DNA of 64,000 nucleotides from Saprospiraceae bacterium UBA1994 (GTDB taxonomy: Bacteria; Bacteroidota; Bacteroidia; Chitinophagales; Saprospiraceae), in the NCBI GenBank assembly GCA_002335865.1, contig DDCY01000022.1, positions 1 to 64,000 on the forward strand, read 5' to 3'. Positions 38,078 to 47,010 of this stretch are shown in pieces. Both the position numbers and the translations under genes were made by a program. The notes below the pieces were generated by a model. That model did not search any database and was not told the DNA's origin. It saw only the letters and a program-made list of their open reading frames with translations. Numbering within the stretch: position 1 is the stretch's first letter; each line of letters opens with the position of its first letter.

Positions 38078-38953
38078 TTAAACTATATTTAATACTTGCT
38101 CCTTAATTTTTTCCAATGCTTCTTTCATCGTCACTACCACCTGCTGCATTTCTGAATGCTGTGCTTTAGCACCTAACGTATTGATCTCACGACCCATCTC
38201 TTGAGCTATAAAAGACAACTTCTTTCCTTTTTCTGGCTTGCTATTGTTAATTACATCTTCGAAGTACACACAATGTTGAGAAAGTCTTACCTTTTCTTCA
38301 TTGATATCTAGCTTTTCTAGATAATAAATCATCTCCTGCTCAAATCTATTTTGATCCACAGAGTCACTTTGTTTAAACTCATTAAGATTCTTATTCAATC
38401 TTTCTTTAAGTCTTTCAATTCTCTCTTCTTCAAACGGAGCTATCTTAGGTAATGCCTCCGCTATAATGTTTCTACTATCCATCAAATCCTTATACATCGC
38501 CTCCCCTTCATCCGCACGGAATACATTAAGAGATATTATAGCTTTCTCCATTATAGACTCAACTACCTTCCACTCTTCGTCAGATATCTCCTCATCTCTA
38601 CTCGATACCACATTAGGTATACGAAGTATTGCCGTAGCTATATCACCTGTAGGTGCATCCAATGACTGATGAATCTCAAGAAGTTCAATGAAGTACTTTT
38701 TATACAAAGCTGCATTAATCCCATATTCATCGTCTCCAGAATCTGACACTATAGAAAGGTTAGCCTCTATTTTGCCTCTAATAGCCCCTTTGAGCAAAGT
38801 GCGTCTCACGACCATCTCCTTGTCTTTGTAATAAGATGGGACTTTAAGGCGTATATCTGTCGCTTTACCGTTTAGTGATTTGAGTTCTAGGGAAAATTTC
38901 TGATTTCCAACTACCTCTTGAGCTTGTCCAAACCCTGTCATTGATAACACCAT
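38078..38953 (-). CDS. YicC family endoribonuclease-like protein
   Basis: 291 residues, family length. Conserved termini: N-terminal SMTGFGQAQ and LELKSLNGKATDIRLKVP; C-terminal KGKKLSFIAQEMGREINTLGAK. YicC-type proteins have been linked to RNA cleavage and stress-induced growth control; the detailed role in Bacteroidota is not known to me. It is the first gene of the yicC-gmk-apaG unit with a strong promoter just upstream. Confidence 0.92.
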   Translation of the reverse strand: MVLSMTGFGQAQEVVGNQKFSLELKSLNGKATDIRLKVPSYYKDKEMVVRRTLLKGAIRGKIEANLSIVSDSGDDEYGINAALYKKYFIELLEIHQSLDAPTGDIATAILRIPNVVSSRDEEISDEEWKVVESIMEKAIISLNVFRADEGEAMYKDLMDSRNIIAEALPKIAPFEEERIERLKERLNKNLNEFKQSDSVDQNRFEQEMIYYLEKLDINEEKVRLSQHCVYFEDVINNSKPEKGKKLSFIAQEMGREINTLGAKAQHSEMQQVVVTMKEALEKIKEQVLNIV

Positions 38954-38976
38954 AAGATTAGATATAATAATTTGTG

Positions 38977-38984
38977 CAAATATA
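38977..38984 (-). promoter_or_regulatory. Promoter -7 box of the yicC-gmk-apaG operon
   Basis: Perfect TAnnTTTG on the minus strand, 24 bases upstream of the yicC ATG, with a T-rich -33 region about 20 bases further up. The leader would be short. Confidence 0.6.
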
Positions 38985-39292
38985 CCTTTTAGCGCTAAAA
39001 AATCAGCCTATCATTCGATTCTTCGATTTTCAAAAAATTGAAGAAAATAATTTACTAAGACTATAAGTCTAATGCTTACTCTTTCAATGCAAGTGATACC
39101 AACGCTTTACAGCCCTAAATATGTGGACATTTATTATTAATCATTTGTAAATGAATAAGTTAAATGAATAAAATATGCCTTTAGAAGGAAAAAAAAAAGG
39201 CAAAAGCTTTCTTAGTCCTAATATTTTGCGAAATTTGCCTCACTTTGAGGTAAACAAATTCATAATTAATTAATAATCAAACAGTAAGGGCG
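38985..39292. other. Divergent intergenic region between yicC and the HU gene
   Basis: No gene. Beyond the yicC promoter it holds a 6-bp complementary pair around a purine-rich loop (about 39176-39200) and a near-promoter T-rich block before HU; the HU promoter could not be placed with confidence. Confidence 0.4.
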
Positions 39293-39604
39293 ATGAGAAA
39301 GGCTGATTTAGTAGCAACAATATCTGAGAAAACAGGAGTTCCTAAGGTAGATGTGCTAGTGACGTTAGAGATGTTTTTTAAAGAAGTGAAAAGTTCGCTT
39401 TCTACTGGTGAGAATGTATATGTTAGAGGATTTGGGTCGTTTGTGATCAAAAAAAGAGCAAAAAAAATAGGTAGGCATATCAAAAAGAATGAGGCTATCG
39501 AAATACCAGAACATTACATTCCTTCCTTTAAGCCTGCTAAAATATTTGTAGAAGAGGTGAAGCTAAATGTAACCAGTCTTCCAGACGAAGAGAAAATAGA
39601 TTAA
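39293..39604 (+). CDS. HU/IHF-type DNA-binding protein
   Basis: 103 residues. Typical HU fold: N-terminal helices (RKADLVATISEKTGVPKVDV), the VYVRGFGSFVIKKRA beta core, and the DNA-binding arm to the FKPAK motif near residue 83. A 15-residue acidic tail follows. It bends or compacts DNA. It is the first gene of a cluster with a TPR lipoprotein, the mS38-like small protein and RNase E/G. The MRKADL start is standard for the family. Confidence 0.94.
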   Translation: MRKADLVATISEKTGVPKVDVLVTLEMFFKEVKSSLSTGENVYVRGFGSFVIKKRAKKIGRHIKKNEAIEIPEHYIPSFKPAKIFVEEVKLNVTSLPDEEKID

Positions 39605-39610
39605 CTACTT

Positions 39611-40390
39611 ATGGCGCTTAACAAGACTCAGTTTAGTTCTATCGTCATTGCAACATTAGCATTTTCTATACTCTATTTTGGATGTGATACTAAAAGTGAC
39701 AATCTCAAGAAAGCGAACCAAGCAAGGTCTCTCAATATGGAGGCTACAAGTATTCAGAATATATTATTAGATGTTAAAAAGACTCTTACAAAAGAGGAAA
39801 AATCTATAGTAGAAGCTTTAAACGTAGAGCTCAAAAAAGCAAATTCGGATGAAACCAAAGTAGATCTAAGCAAGAGACTGTCAAGAACATGGTACGAAAT
39901 AGGACAACCAATTATAGCTGGATACTACGCAGAAGAAATCGCTAAGATTGAAGAGACTGAAAATAGCTGGAGTATAGCAGGAACAAGCTACCTACTGGGT
40001 GTTAAATCCACACAAGAGAAGAAATTTAGAGACTATGCCACTTCCCATGCCATAACAGCATTCGAGGCAGCGATGTCGATCAATCCTGAAAATATAGACC
40101 ATAAAATCAATAAAGCACTATGCTTCGTGGAGAATCCAGTAAAAAGTCCAATGGAAGGGATAATGATGCTTCGCAAACTGAACGAAGACAATCCAAAGAG
40201 CGTTAAAGTTATAAATCAGTTAGCAAAGCTAGCGATTAGAACCAATCAAATAGATAGGGCAATCGAAAGACTACTGATAGCAGTCGGGATCGATTCTGAA
40301 AATAATACTTCTAACTGTCTGCTCGCACAAGCTTACAAAGCTAATAATGATGCGACTAATGCGCAGAAGTATGCAGCAAAATGCAATTAA
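39611..40390 (+). CDS. TPR-containing lipoprotein
   Basis: 259 residues. Lipobox LYFGC (Cys25). The mature part is helical, with TPR-like repeats in the C-terminal half (ITAFEAAMSINPENIDHKIN, LRKLNEDNPKSVKVINQLAK, ERLLIAVGIDSENNTS). It is probably a scaffold attached to a periplasmic membrane leaflet; no enzymatic motif is seen. The start is 6 bases after the HU stop. The partner is unknown. Confidence 0.75.
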   Translation: MALNKTQFSSIVIATLAFSILYFGCDTKSDNLKKANQARSLNMEATSIQNILLDVKKTLTKEEKSIVEALNVELKKANSDETKVDLSKRLSRTWYEIGQPIIAGYYAEEIAKIEETENSWSIAGTSYLLGVKSTQEKKFRDYATSHAITAFEAAMSINPENIDHKINKALCFVENPVKSPMEGIMMLRKLNEDNPKSVKVINQLAKLAIRTNQIDRAIERLLIAVGIDSENNTSNCLLAQAYKANNDATNAQKYAAKCN

Positions 40391-40415
40391 TTAGTAACAC
40401 AATAAAGTATAAATT

Positions 40416-40511
40416 ATGCCTTGCGGTAAAAAAAGAAAAAGACATAAGATCGCTACGCACAAGCGTAAGAAGAGACTTAGAAAAAACAGACACAAGAAGA
40501 AAGGTAAGTAA
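40416..40511 (+). CDS. AURKAIP1/COX24-type small basic protein (mS38/bS22-like)
   Basis: 31 codons: MPCGKKRKRHKIATHKRKKR followed by LRKNRHKKKGK and a stop. This highly basic sequence matches the AURKAIP1/COX24 domain found in Bacteroidota. Related proteins (mitochondrial mS38, mycobacterial bS22) sit in the small ribosomal subunit, so a ribosomal role is likely. It is too short for routine gene calling. It lies between the TPR lipoprotein and RNase E/G genes and is followed by a hairpin. Confidence 0.88.
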   Translation: MPCGKKRKRHKIATHKRKKRLRKNRHKKKGK

Positions 40512-40546
40512 TTACTATACACCACTTCTAGTGAATCAACAGAACG

Positions 40547-40583
40547 CTGAATATGACTTTCATTAGTCTATTCAGCTTTCTCT
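40547..40583 (+). terminator. Terminator-like hairpin after the small basic protein gene
   Basis: Stem 40547-40558 with 40567-40577 (one bulge), 8-base loop, followed by a T-rich stretch. A second small hairpin with five T follows (40589-40604). Ends the HU-TPR-small protein unit, with RNase E/G starting 800 bases on. Confidence 0.6.
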
Positions 40584-41418
40584 GTTTAAAGACAGGTCTT
40601 TTTAAAGTTCTGTTTAATATCTCATATCATATATAAAAGTGATTTGTGAGATACATTAATATTAGTTGTAGTTTTACTATACAGTGAAAGTTGGTAGTAG
40701 ATTTCTCAACTAATTAGACGTTGAGCTATATAACTGATAAGATACAGCAAAGATTGGTAGACTTTTTGGAGTACCTTTGTCGTCATATAAGCTATTATGC
40801 TATCATAAATTGAAAGACTTTATGTCTATTAAATAAGATATTGATTATGATTGATCTGTTTATTTGATAATCACGGACGTTTGTTATTTAAAGTCTATTC
40901 AAACAGGCTTTTAATTATTTGACAACGATGTACCTTACTTTTAACGTTGCTGACCTTTGACTTTTATTGTTGTTTAAAACGGTTTAGGCTGATCAACAAC
41001 ATTTTATACAGGGTGACTAAATTATACCAATCATCCTGACAAAACCTTTTTATAGCTCATAAGAGCGCACGGCTGGAGTTTGATATGACTTGCTCTACTA
41101 CCCCAGTTGAAAATCATTTTTTAATAAACATAGTCTACTAAGACATATGACAACACACTAGATAATCGTAGAGAAAGTTAAGTAAAATATTTTTAAGAAA
41201 GAAAATATCTGTGCCACTCAAATTAGAAACACGAAAGTCCAAAAGACGCAACGCACAAATACTTCATCCCCAAAGGAAAAACCGAATAACTCTCTACAAG
41301 CTGATCAACCATTAACAAGACATATTTTCCCAAGATATCTCCTCTTTTTTCAGCATTATTTCTAGCTATCGTTTAATAGTCTAAATGATTATGTGAAGCT
41401 GCACTATAATTAAACATA
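40584..41418. other. Long intergenic region with no recognised gene
   Basis: 835 bases with stops in all six frames. No tRNA or clear conserved motif seen. Minus-strand fragments near 41200-41350 are open for short stretches only. It may hold the long leader of the RNase E/G gene or be decayed DNA. Confidence 0.35.
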
Positions 41419-41439
41419 GTGGGCAAAAACATATATGTA

Positions 41440-42993
41440 GTGTCTAAAGAATTAATTATTAGCACCTCTCCAACAGAGGTAGAAATAGCATTAATAGAGA
41501 ATGCTAAATTGATAGAAATCCATACCGAAAAGACAAAGGATACATTTGCAGTAGGTGACATATTTCTAGGTAGTATCCGTAAGATGATGCCTGGCCTCAA
41601 TGCTGCTTTTGTAGATATTGGTCATCGTAAAGATGCATTTCTTCACTACACAGACCTTGGACCTCAAATCAAATCGTTAGCTAAGTACACCAAGACCGTA
41701 CAGAACGGCAAAATTAATACTCAACGTCTGGATAATTTTCAAAATGAATCCGATAATCCTAAGGGCGGAAAGATCGACAACGTATTCACTAAGCATGAGC
41801 ATGTACTTGTACAGATCCTCAAAGAGCCTATCTCTACAAAGGGACCTAGGCTGAGCTGTGAGATTACAGTTCCAGGAAGATTTATCGTATTGACTCCATT
41901 CACAGAAATAATCGCTATATCGAAGAAGATAACTGACCCTGAAGAGCGCAAGAGACTTAAGCTACTCATAGGAAGTATCAAACCTAAAAACTTTGGTGTA
42001 ATCGTACGTACAGCTGCACAAGGAAAACAAGTAGCTGACCTTCACTCAGAGATCAGCGAACTCAATGAAAAGTGGAAGGAGATATACCAACAGCTACGAA
42101 ACACTAAGAAGCCTAAGAAATTACTAAGTGAGTTAGGTAAGACAACGACCATCATCAGAGATATACTTACTGACGACTTTACGTCTATAATCACTGATGA
42201 CAAAGATGTTTACAATGACCTCAAAGGTTATCTTAAATCTATCGACGCCGATAAAGTCAAGATTCTGAAACACTTTACTGGAGCTAGATCTATATTTGAT
42301 GAGTTTGGTGTAACCAAGCAAATCAAAGCTAGTTTCGGCAAGAATAGTACCATGTCTAGTGGTGCATATATTGTATTAGAAAGCACTGAGGCGATGCACG
42401 TTATCGATGTCAATAGTGGACCTAAGATGGTGAAGCGCAGTCAAGAAGATGCAGCTATGGCTGTCAATATGGAATCTGCAGAAGAAATCGCTCGGCAATT
42501 GAGGTTGCGTGATATAGGAGGGTTGATCATTATTGACTTCATAGATGTACGTAAGTCAGAACATAAGACTAGATTGTTTCAAGCCATGAAAAAATACATG
42601 GAAGGAGATAGAGCACAGCATACAATATTACCCCTCAGTAAGTTTGGTCTGATGCAGATAACACGTCAGAGAGTAAGACCTGAAGTCAAAATAGATACAA
42701 GCGAACAATGTCCTGTTTGTATAGGAACTGGCAAGAGTACACCGTCTCTACTAGTGACTGACTCTATAGAACGTGACATAAACTTCATACTAGATACTAG
42801 ACCGACTAGTAAGATCAAGCTAGAGACACACCCATTCGTATATGCATACATTAAACAAGGTCTTCCTAGTCTACGTATGAGATGGTGGATGGAATACAAA
42901 AAATGGATCACTGTCGCCCAAAATAACAACTACGACTTATTTCAATACAAGTTTTACGATGAAGCTAATGACGAAATCCGAATGGAAGGGTAA
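41440..42993 (+). CDS. Ribonuclease E/G family protein
   Basis: 517 residues from GTG 41440 (SKELIIS start, matching the family); another in-frame GTG at 41419 adds seven residues. Order: S1 RNA-binding domain (FLGSIRKMMPGLNAAFVDIG), then the catalytic core with the metal-binding HVIDVNSG and IIDFIDVRKS, and a CPVCIGTG zinc-link near residue 431. It cuts single-stranded RNA in rRNA maturation and mRNA decay. There is no long C-terminal scaffold, so it is closer to RNase G. It belongs to the HU/TPR/small-protein neighbourhood. Confidence 0.93.
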   Translation: MSKELIISTSPTEVEIALIENAKLIEIHTEKTKDTFAVGDIFLGSIRKMMPGLNAAFVDIGHRKDAFLHYTDLGPQIKSLAKYTKTVQNGKINTQRLDNFQNESDNPKGGKIDNVFTKHEHVLVQILKEPISTKGPRLSCEITVPGRFIVLTPFTEIIAISKKITDPEERKRLKLLIGSIKPKNFGVIVRTAAQGKQVADLHSEISELNEKWKEIYQQLRNTKKPKKLLSELGKTTTIIRDILTDDFTSIITDDKDVYNDLKGYLKSIDADKVKILKHFTGARSIFDEFGVTKQIKASFGKNSTMSSGAYIVLESTEAMHVIDVNSGPKMVKRSQEDAAMAVNMESAEEIARQLRLRDIGGLIIIDFIDVRKSEHKTRLFQAMKKYMEGDRAQHTILPLSKFGLMQITRQRVRPEVKIDTSEQCPVCIGTGKSTPSLLVTDSIERDINFILDTRPTSKIKLETHPFVYAYIKQGLPSLRMRWWMEYKKWITVAQNNNYDLFQYKFYDEANDEIRMEG

Positions 42994-43311
42994 AGTGTGA
43001 CTAATTATCGAATAGAGAAAAACACGCGGATTACTCGGTCAGGCAGTATTTCAAAGAAACGCGTTGACTTTTCGGTGATAAATATTTTCATAATCCTAGT
43101 TCAAGGATATTAAGTAACTAAGAAAGGTTCAAAGCAAAACATATTAGTTTTCGTCGAAAAAGAAGCAAATAAATAGCTCTTGTTACTTTATAACTAAGTA
43201 TTTCGGTAGCGGCTGAAGTGGACTGAGACTTAATTTTTGCTCTAAAAAACTAATGCGGAATTTGACAAATATATTTCTTGTTTAAGATTAACACTTGAAA
43301 TTGAACTTCTT
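42994..43311. other. Intergenic region, no gene recognised
   Basis: Lies between RNase E/G and the glycosyltransferase gene on the same strand. No convincing promoter box or hairpin seen. Confidence 0.4.
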
Positions 43312-44280
43312 ATGATTACTACACTCAAACAACACCAACGCATCCTTATTGCCGCACTACATTGGGGCTTTGGTCATGCTACGAGATGCATACCTATCAT
43401 TGATCATTTAATTTCATTAGAAAAAGATGTGGCCATTGCCGGAGACAATACTTCTTTTGCAATGCTGAAACGTAGATATCCAAACTTAACTTCCTTTGAG
43501 TTACCTTCTTATAAGGTCAGGTATGGTTATAGTTTGACACTTAGCATGTTTCTTCAGGGACCAAGGCTTATTGCTACTTATCGCAAAGAATTAAAAGAGG
43601 TAGATCGTATCGTCAAAGAATGGCAACCTGATGTGATTATATCAGATAATAGATTTGGGGTAAGACATAAAGACACGCACAATATCTATCTCACTCATCA
43701 GCTCAACATTCAACATAGAAAGAAAAGTATAGCACTTTTCGCTAATCTTTTACATCGTAGATTTATCCACCGATTCGATGAATGTTGGATTCCTGATAAC
43801 AAAGAAAGAGATCTAAGTGGAAAACTAAGCGACAGCAGTGAAATCCATATTCCATGCAAATGCATTGGCGCTCTCTCCCGTATTAAGTTATCCCTTGAAA
43901 ATCCCACTATAGAACTACTCGTATTACTCTCAGGACCAGAACCATCAAGGACTCAATTCGAAAAATCAATAATTTCTAATGAATCTCTATCAGAAAGAAT
44001 CGTTTGTATTGTACGCGGTACAGACAGCAAGAGACTGAAGAACTATCCTGCAAATTTTACTATTCACAACATTGTTGATCAAGAAGAACTCACCTCTTTT
44101 ATCAACACCTCTGCTGCTATCCTTTGTAGATCCGGCTATAGCACTATCATGGATTTACAAGACTATGATAGACCGAAATATTATATACCTACTAAAGGCC
44201 AAACTGAGCAAGAATACTTAGCTGAATATCATGATGGAAAAAAGGGTGTGAAAGTGTTGAAAGATGGGCAAAATATTTAG
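43312..44280 (+). CDS. Glycosyltransferase family protein (MurG-like GT-B fold)
   Basis: 322 residues. The N-terminal HWGFGHATRCIPIIDHL carries the GxGHxxR motif of MurG/UDP-sugar transferases, and the C-terminal AAILCRSGYSTIMDL matches the nucleotide-sugar-binding loop (RSGYST-x-x-D). Those members transfer GlcNAc or similar to lipid or surface acceptors at the membrane. No signal peptide or membrane helix. Substrate unknown. No sugar-pathway neighbours help. Confidence 0.82.
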   Translation: MITTLKQHQRILIAALHWGFGHATRCIPIIDHLISLEKDVAIAGDNTSFAMLKRRYPNLTSFELPSYKVRYGYSLTLSMFLQGPRLIATYRKELKEVDRIVKEWQPDVIISDNRFGVRHKDTHNIYLTHQLNIQHRKKSIALFANLLHRRFIHRFDECWIPDNKERDLSGKLSDSSEIHIPCKCIGALSRIKLSLENPTIELLVLLSGPEPSRTQFEKSIISNESLSERIVCIVRGTDSKRLKNYPANFTIHNIVDQEELTSFINTSAAILCRSGYSTIMDLQDYDRPKYYIPTKGQTEQEYLAEYHDGKKGVKVLKDGQNI

Positions 44281-44423
44281 TTCTCATATTTTATTCACTT
44301 TTCGATATAAAAAGTACAATTTTTTTCGCTCCTACTCTTTACTAATAATTTTGGGAGCCTATATAGTTACAATACTTGTTTTTCTTTTTTGGCCAAATGT
44401 AACTTTATATTCTATTTTGACTA

Positions 44424-45926
44424 TTAAATCAAAATATCCCCAGTCATCTCTTCTGGAATATCTACTCCCATTATAGATAGAATTGTAGGCGCTATATCTC
44501 CAAGTTTACCATTTTTTACCTTAACATCAGCTCTATCAGTAACTACTATAATCGGAACCATTGATAGTGTGTGTGCTGTATGTGGAGATCCATCAGGATA
44601 GCTCATGATATCAGCATTGCCGTGGTCAGCAATAATGATCATCTCGTATCCAACTGCAGTAGCTGCAGTAAGTAATTTTCCTAGACAAGTATCAACTGCT
44701 TCAGCAGCAGCTTTCGCCGCTGACATAATACCTGTATGACCAACCATATCCGTATTCGCAAAGTTGAGACAAATGAAGTCTGGATGCGTTTCCTGAATAT
44801 ATCCTATTGCTGCCTCTGTCACTTCCTTTGCTGACATCACTGGCTGCAAATCATAAGTTTTCACCTTCGGAGATGGAATCACTATTCTGCCCTCACCTGA
44901 ATAGGGCTGTTCTTCTCCTCCGTTGAAAAAGAAAGTAACGTGTGGATATTTCTCTGTCTCTGCGATACGCAACTGTGTCTTACCTGCTTGAGCAAGAACT
45001 TCTCCAATAGTTTGCTTTAGATTTTCTTTAGTGAAGACGACATGTACGTCCTTAAATGTACTATTGTAACTAGTCATAGATACAAAGTGAATTTGCAGCT
45101 TATGCATACCATAATTAGGCATATCGTCTTGTGTTAGCGCTCTTGTAAGCTCTCTTGGACGATCTGTACGGAAGTTGATAAAGAAAACAGCGTCTTGTTC
45201 TTCTATCATTTCCGGTTTACCAACTACTATTGGTTCAATAAATTCATCCTTGATTCCTAAGTCGTAGCTAGCTTGTATACCACTCATCGCATCCGAATAG
45301 TGGTCGCCAACCCCTCTCACAATTAAATTATATGTCTTACTGATACGATCCCATCTATTGTCGCGATCCATAGCATAAAATCGCCCGACAACAGTTGCTA
45401 TCCTAACGTTAGTTCCGTCGATATAATCATGTAGTCGCTGTACAAATATCATCGCACTATCGGGCGGAGTATCACGACCATCAGTAAATAGGTGTAAATA
45501 AACTTCAATATCTTCAGATTTGAGTAAATCACATATTCCTAGTATGTGCTCTATACTCGAGTGTACGCCACCATCAGAAATCAATCCCATCAAATGTATT
45601 CGCTTAGTATGACTCTTTGCATGTGAGATCATTCCCTGAAATACATCATTATTATTGAGATCACCCTCTTCTATCGCTTTGTTGATCCTTGCAAGCTCTT
45701 GATATACTACACGTCCAGCTCCTAGGTTCATATGTCCCACTTCTGAGTTACCAATCTGACCCTCTGGAAGACCAACTTGCTCCCCAAATGTCACCAATTC
45801 GGCATTCGGATAATTTTCATATAAAGTATCCATCGTTGGCGTATTTGCCTGAGATATAGCGCTTACGCTTTCATCCGTTCCTTTCCCCCACCCATCTAAT
45901 ATAATTAACGCAACTTTCTTATCCAT
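44424..45926 (-). CDS. gpmI: 2,3-Bisphosphoglycerate-independent phosphoglycerate mutase
   Basis: 500 residues from ATG 45926 (MDKKVALIILDGWG); an in-frame ATG three codons upstream is also possible. The phosphorylatable Ser lies in QIGNSEVGHMNLGAGR, and the metal-binding HGNAD in the C-terminal half (IIADHGNADIM) is intact, followed by HTAHTLSMVPI. It interconverts 3- and 2-phosphoglycerate in glycolysis/gluconeogenesis with Mn2+. It stands alone, convergent with the glycosyltransferase. Confidence 0.97.
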   Translation of the reverse strand: MDKKVALIILDGWGKGTDESVSAISQANTPTMDTLYENYPNAELVTFGEQVGLPEGQIGNSEVGHMNLGAGRVVYQELARINKAIEEGDLNNNDVFQGMISHAKSHTKRIHLMGLISDGGVHSSIEHILGICDLLKSEDIEVYLHLFTDGRDTPPDSAMIFVQRLHDYIDGTNVRIATVVGRFYAMDRDNRWDRISKTYNLIVRGVGDHYSDAMSGIQASYDLGIKDEFIEPIVVGKPEMIEEQDAVFFINFRTDRPRELTRALTQDDMPNYGMHKLQIHFVSMTSYNSTFKDVHVVFTKENLKQTIGEVLAQAGKTQLRIAETEKYPHVTFFFNGGEEQPYSGEGRIVIPSPKVKTYDLQPVMSAKEVTEAAIGYIQETHPDFICLNFANTDMVGHTGIMSAAKAAAEAVDTCLGKLLTAATAVGYEMIIIADHGNADIMSYPDGSPHTAHTLSMVPIIVVTDRADVKVKNGKLGDIAPTILSIMGVDIPEEMTGDILI

Positions 45927-46150
45927 TACAACCATTTTTCGATTTATACAACAAATGTAATATATGACGCTTAATGTCCTGTTGACAGATGTTATTATTA
46001 CCCTAAATATGAACTATATCACTAATTTAGTTTGTTTTTTGAAATATGGATGGTGTGTACTACGACGAATCAATCGTTTTAGTCAGTTATCTCTTTGATT
46101 GATTGCAGTAGAAACCATTTATTTTTAACTGCGGTACAAAATGAAAAAAT

Positions 46151-46513
46151 ATGAAAAAATTACTTTTCGCGATTTTTATAAGTATAAATACGTTGACATT
46201 TGGTCAGACAGAAGAATTCTACAAAGCTGTAGAAAAACAAGATATAAAATCAATCACAGATCTACTCCTGGACGAAGTAGAATTATGCATCAAAGATGAT
46301 CAAAGAATCATATCTAAAGCTACTGCTACTAAGACCATCAAAGAATTTTTAGCCCAAACAAATCCTAAGTCTGTAGCATCCCTACATAGCGGTTCGTCAG
46401 GAGCAGGGTCAAAATATCAAGTAGGCAAAATGATAACAGGAGATGGCACCTACAGGATATTTGTCTATCTAGAAGGTAATAAAATACAGGAATTAAGGTT
46501 TGATACTTTTTAA
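46151..46513 (+). CDS. DUF4783 exported protein
   Basis: 120 residues. Signal peptide MKKLLFAIFISINTLTFGQ, then a cystatin/SnoaL-like single domain (EEFYKAVEKQDIKSITDLL, KDDQRIISKATATKTIKEF, YQVGKMITGDGTYRIFVYL) as in DUF4783 of Bacteroidota. Function unknown; probably periplasmic. The ATG is the second of two closely spaced ATG-lysine runs; the first (46141) is in another frame and gives no product. A strong terminator follows, so it is a single-gene unit. Confidence 0.8.
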   Translation: MKKLLFAIFISINTLTFGQTEEFYKAVEKQDIKSITDLLLDEVELCIKDDQRIISKATATKTIKEFLAQTNPKSVASLHSGSSGAGSKYQVGKMITGDGTYRIFVYLEGNKIQELRFDTF

Positions 46514-46556
46514 GTGTTGGTTTTAAAATGATTAGTCAATTTTTTATTGATTTATA

Positions 46557-46590
46557 AAAGGATATGCCCATTGGCGTATCCTTTTTTTAT
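46557..46590 (+). terminator. Rho-independent terminator of the DUF4783 gene
   Basis: 12-bp stem with one G-T pair (46557-46568 with 46573-46584), 4-base loop, followed by a run of T. Lies 44 bases after the stop. Confidence 0.85.
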
Positions 46591-47010
46591 TAAGAATATC
46601 ACCCTTTGAAATCAACTAAAGCCTCACGTCTAGAGAAGTAGAAATAGCTAGCTTGAACGTGTAACTAAAATCTAGCACACAAGCACATTGTGCATGAGCG
46701 TTCACGGTAAAACACAGAAAGCGATTGGTTTTCTGAATGATTATAATATATGTTTCAAAAAAACCATAGGATCATTGCCTAATATTATTATTTCTTTTTT
46801 AGCAATAATATTGAATATGATAGCCTATAATCTCATTGCGATAAAAATCCCCATTGTCATTTTTAATCAAGAAAAATTAATCTCCACTACTTAGTGCAAA
46901 AAGAAACCGTCGGTTAACAAGGCAATACTTGAGGGTCGCTTATTAAATACTATAAATTTACATTGTAATTTAATATTTCTCTATATTCAACCTACCAAAC
47001 CATAACGAAT
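46591..47010. other. Intergenic region upstream of the nucleoside permease
   Basis: No gene supported. A 68-codon ORF at 46688-46894 encodes a hydrophobic stretch but has no family match and a poor start context. The permease promoter could not be placed with confidence. Confidence 0.35.

Noticed and set aside
44264..44476. 70-codon plus-strand ORF with a hydrophobic stretch, overlapping the glycosyltransferase end and the gpmI end
   Set aside because: It overlaps both real genes at its ends, has no family resemblance and no start signal; probably chance.
46688..46894. 68-codon ORF encoding a possible membrane segment upstream of the nucleoside permease
   Set aside because: No similarity, no promoter or terminator of its own, and the hydrophobic stretch follows from the AT-rich base composition.
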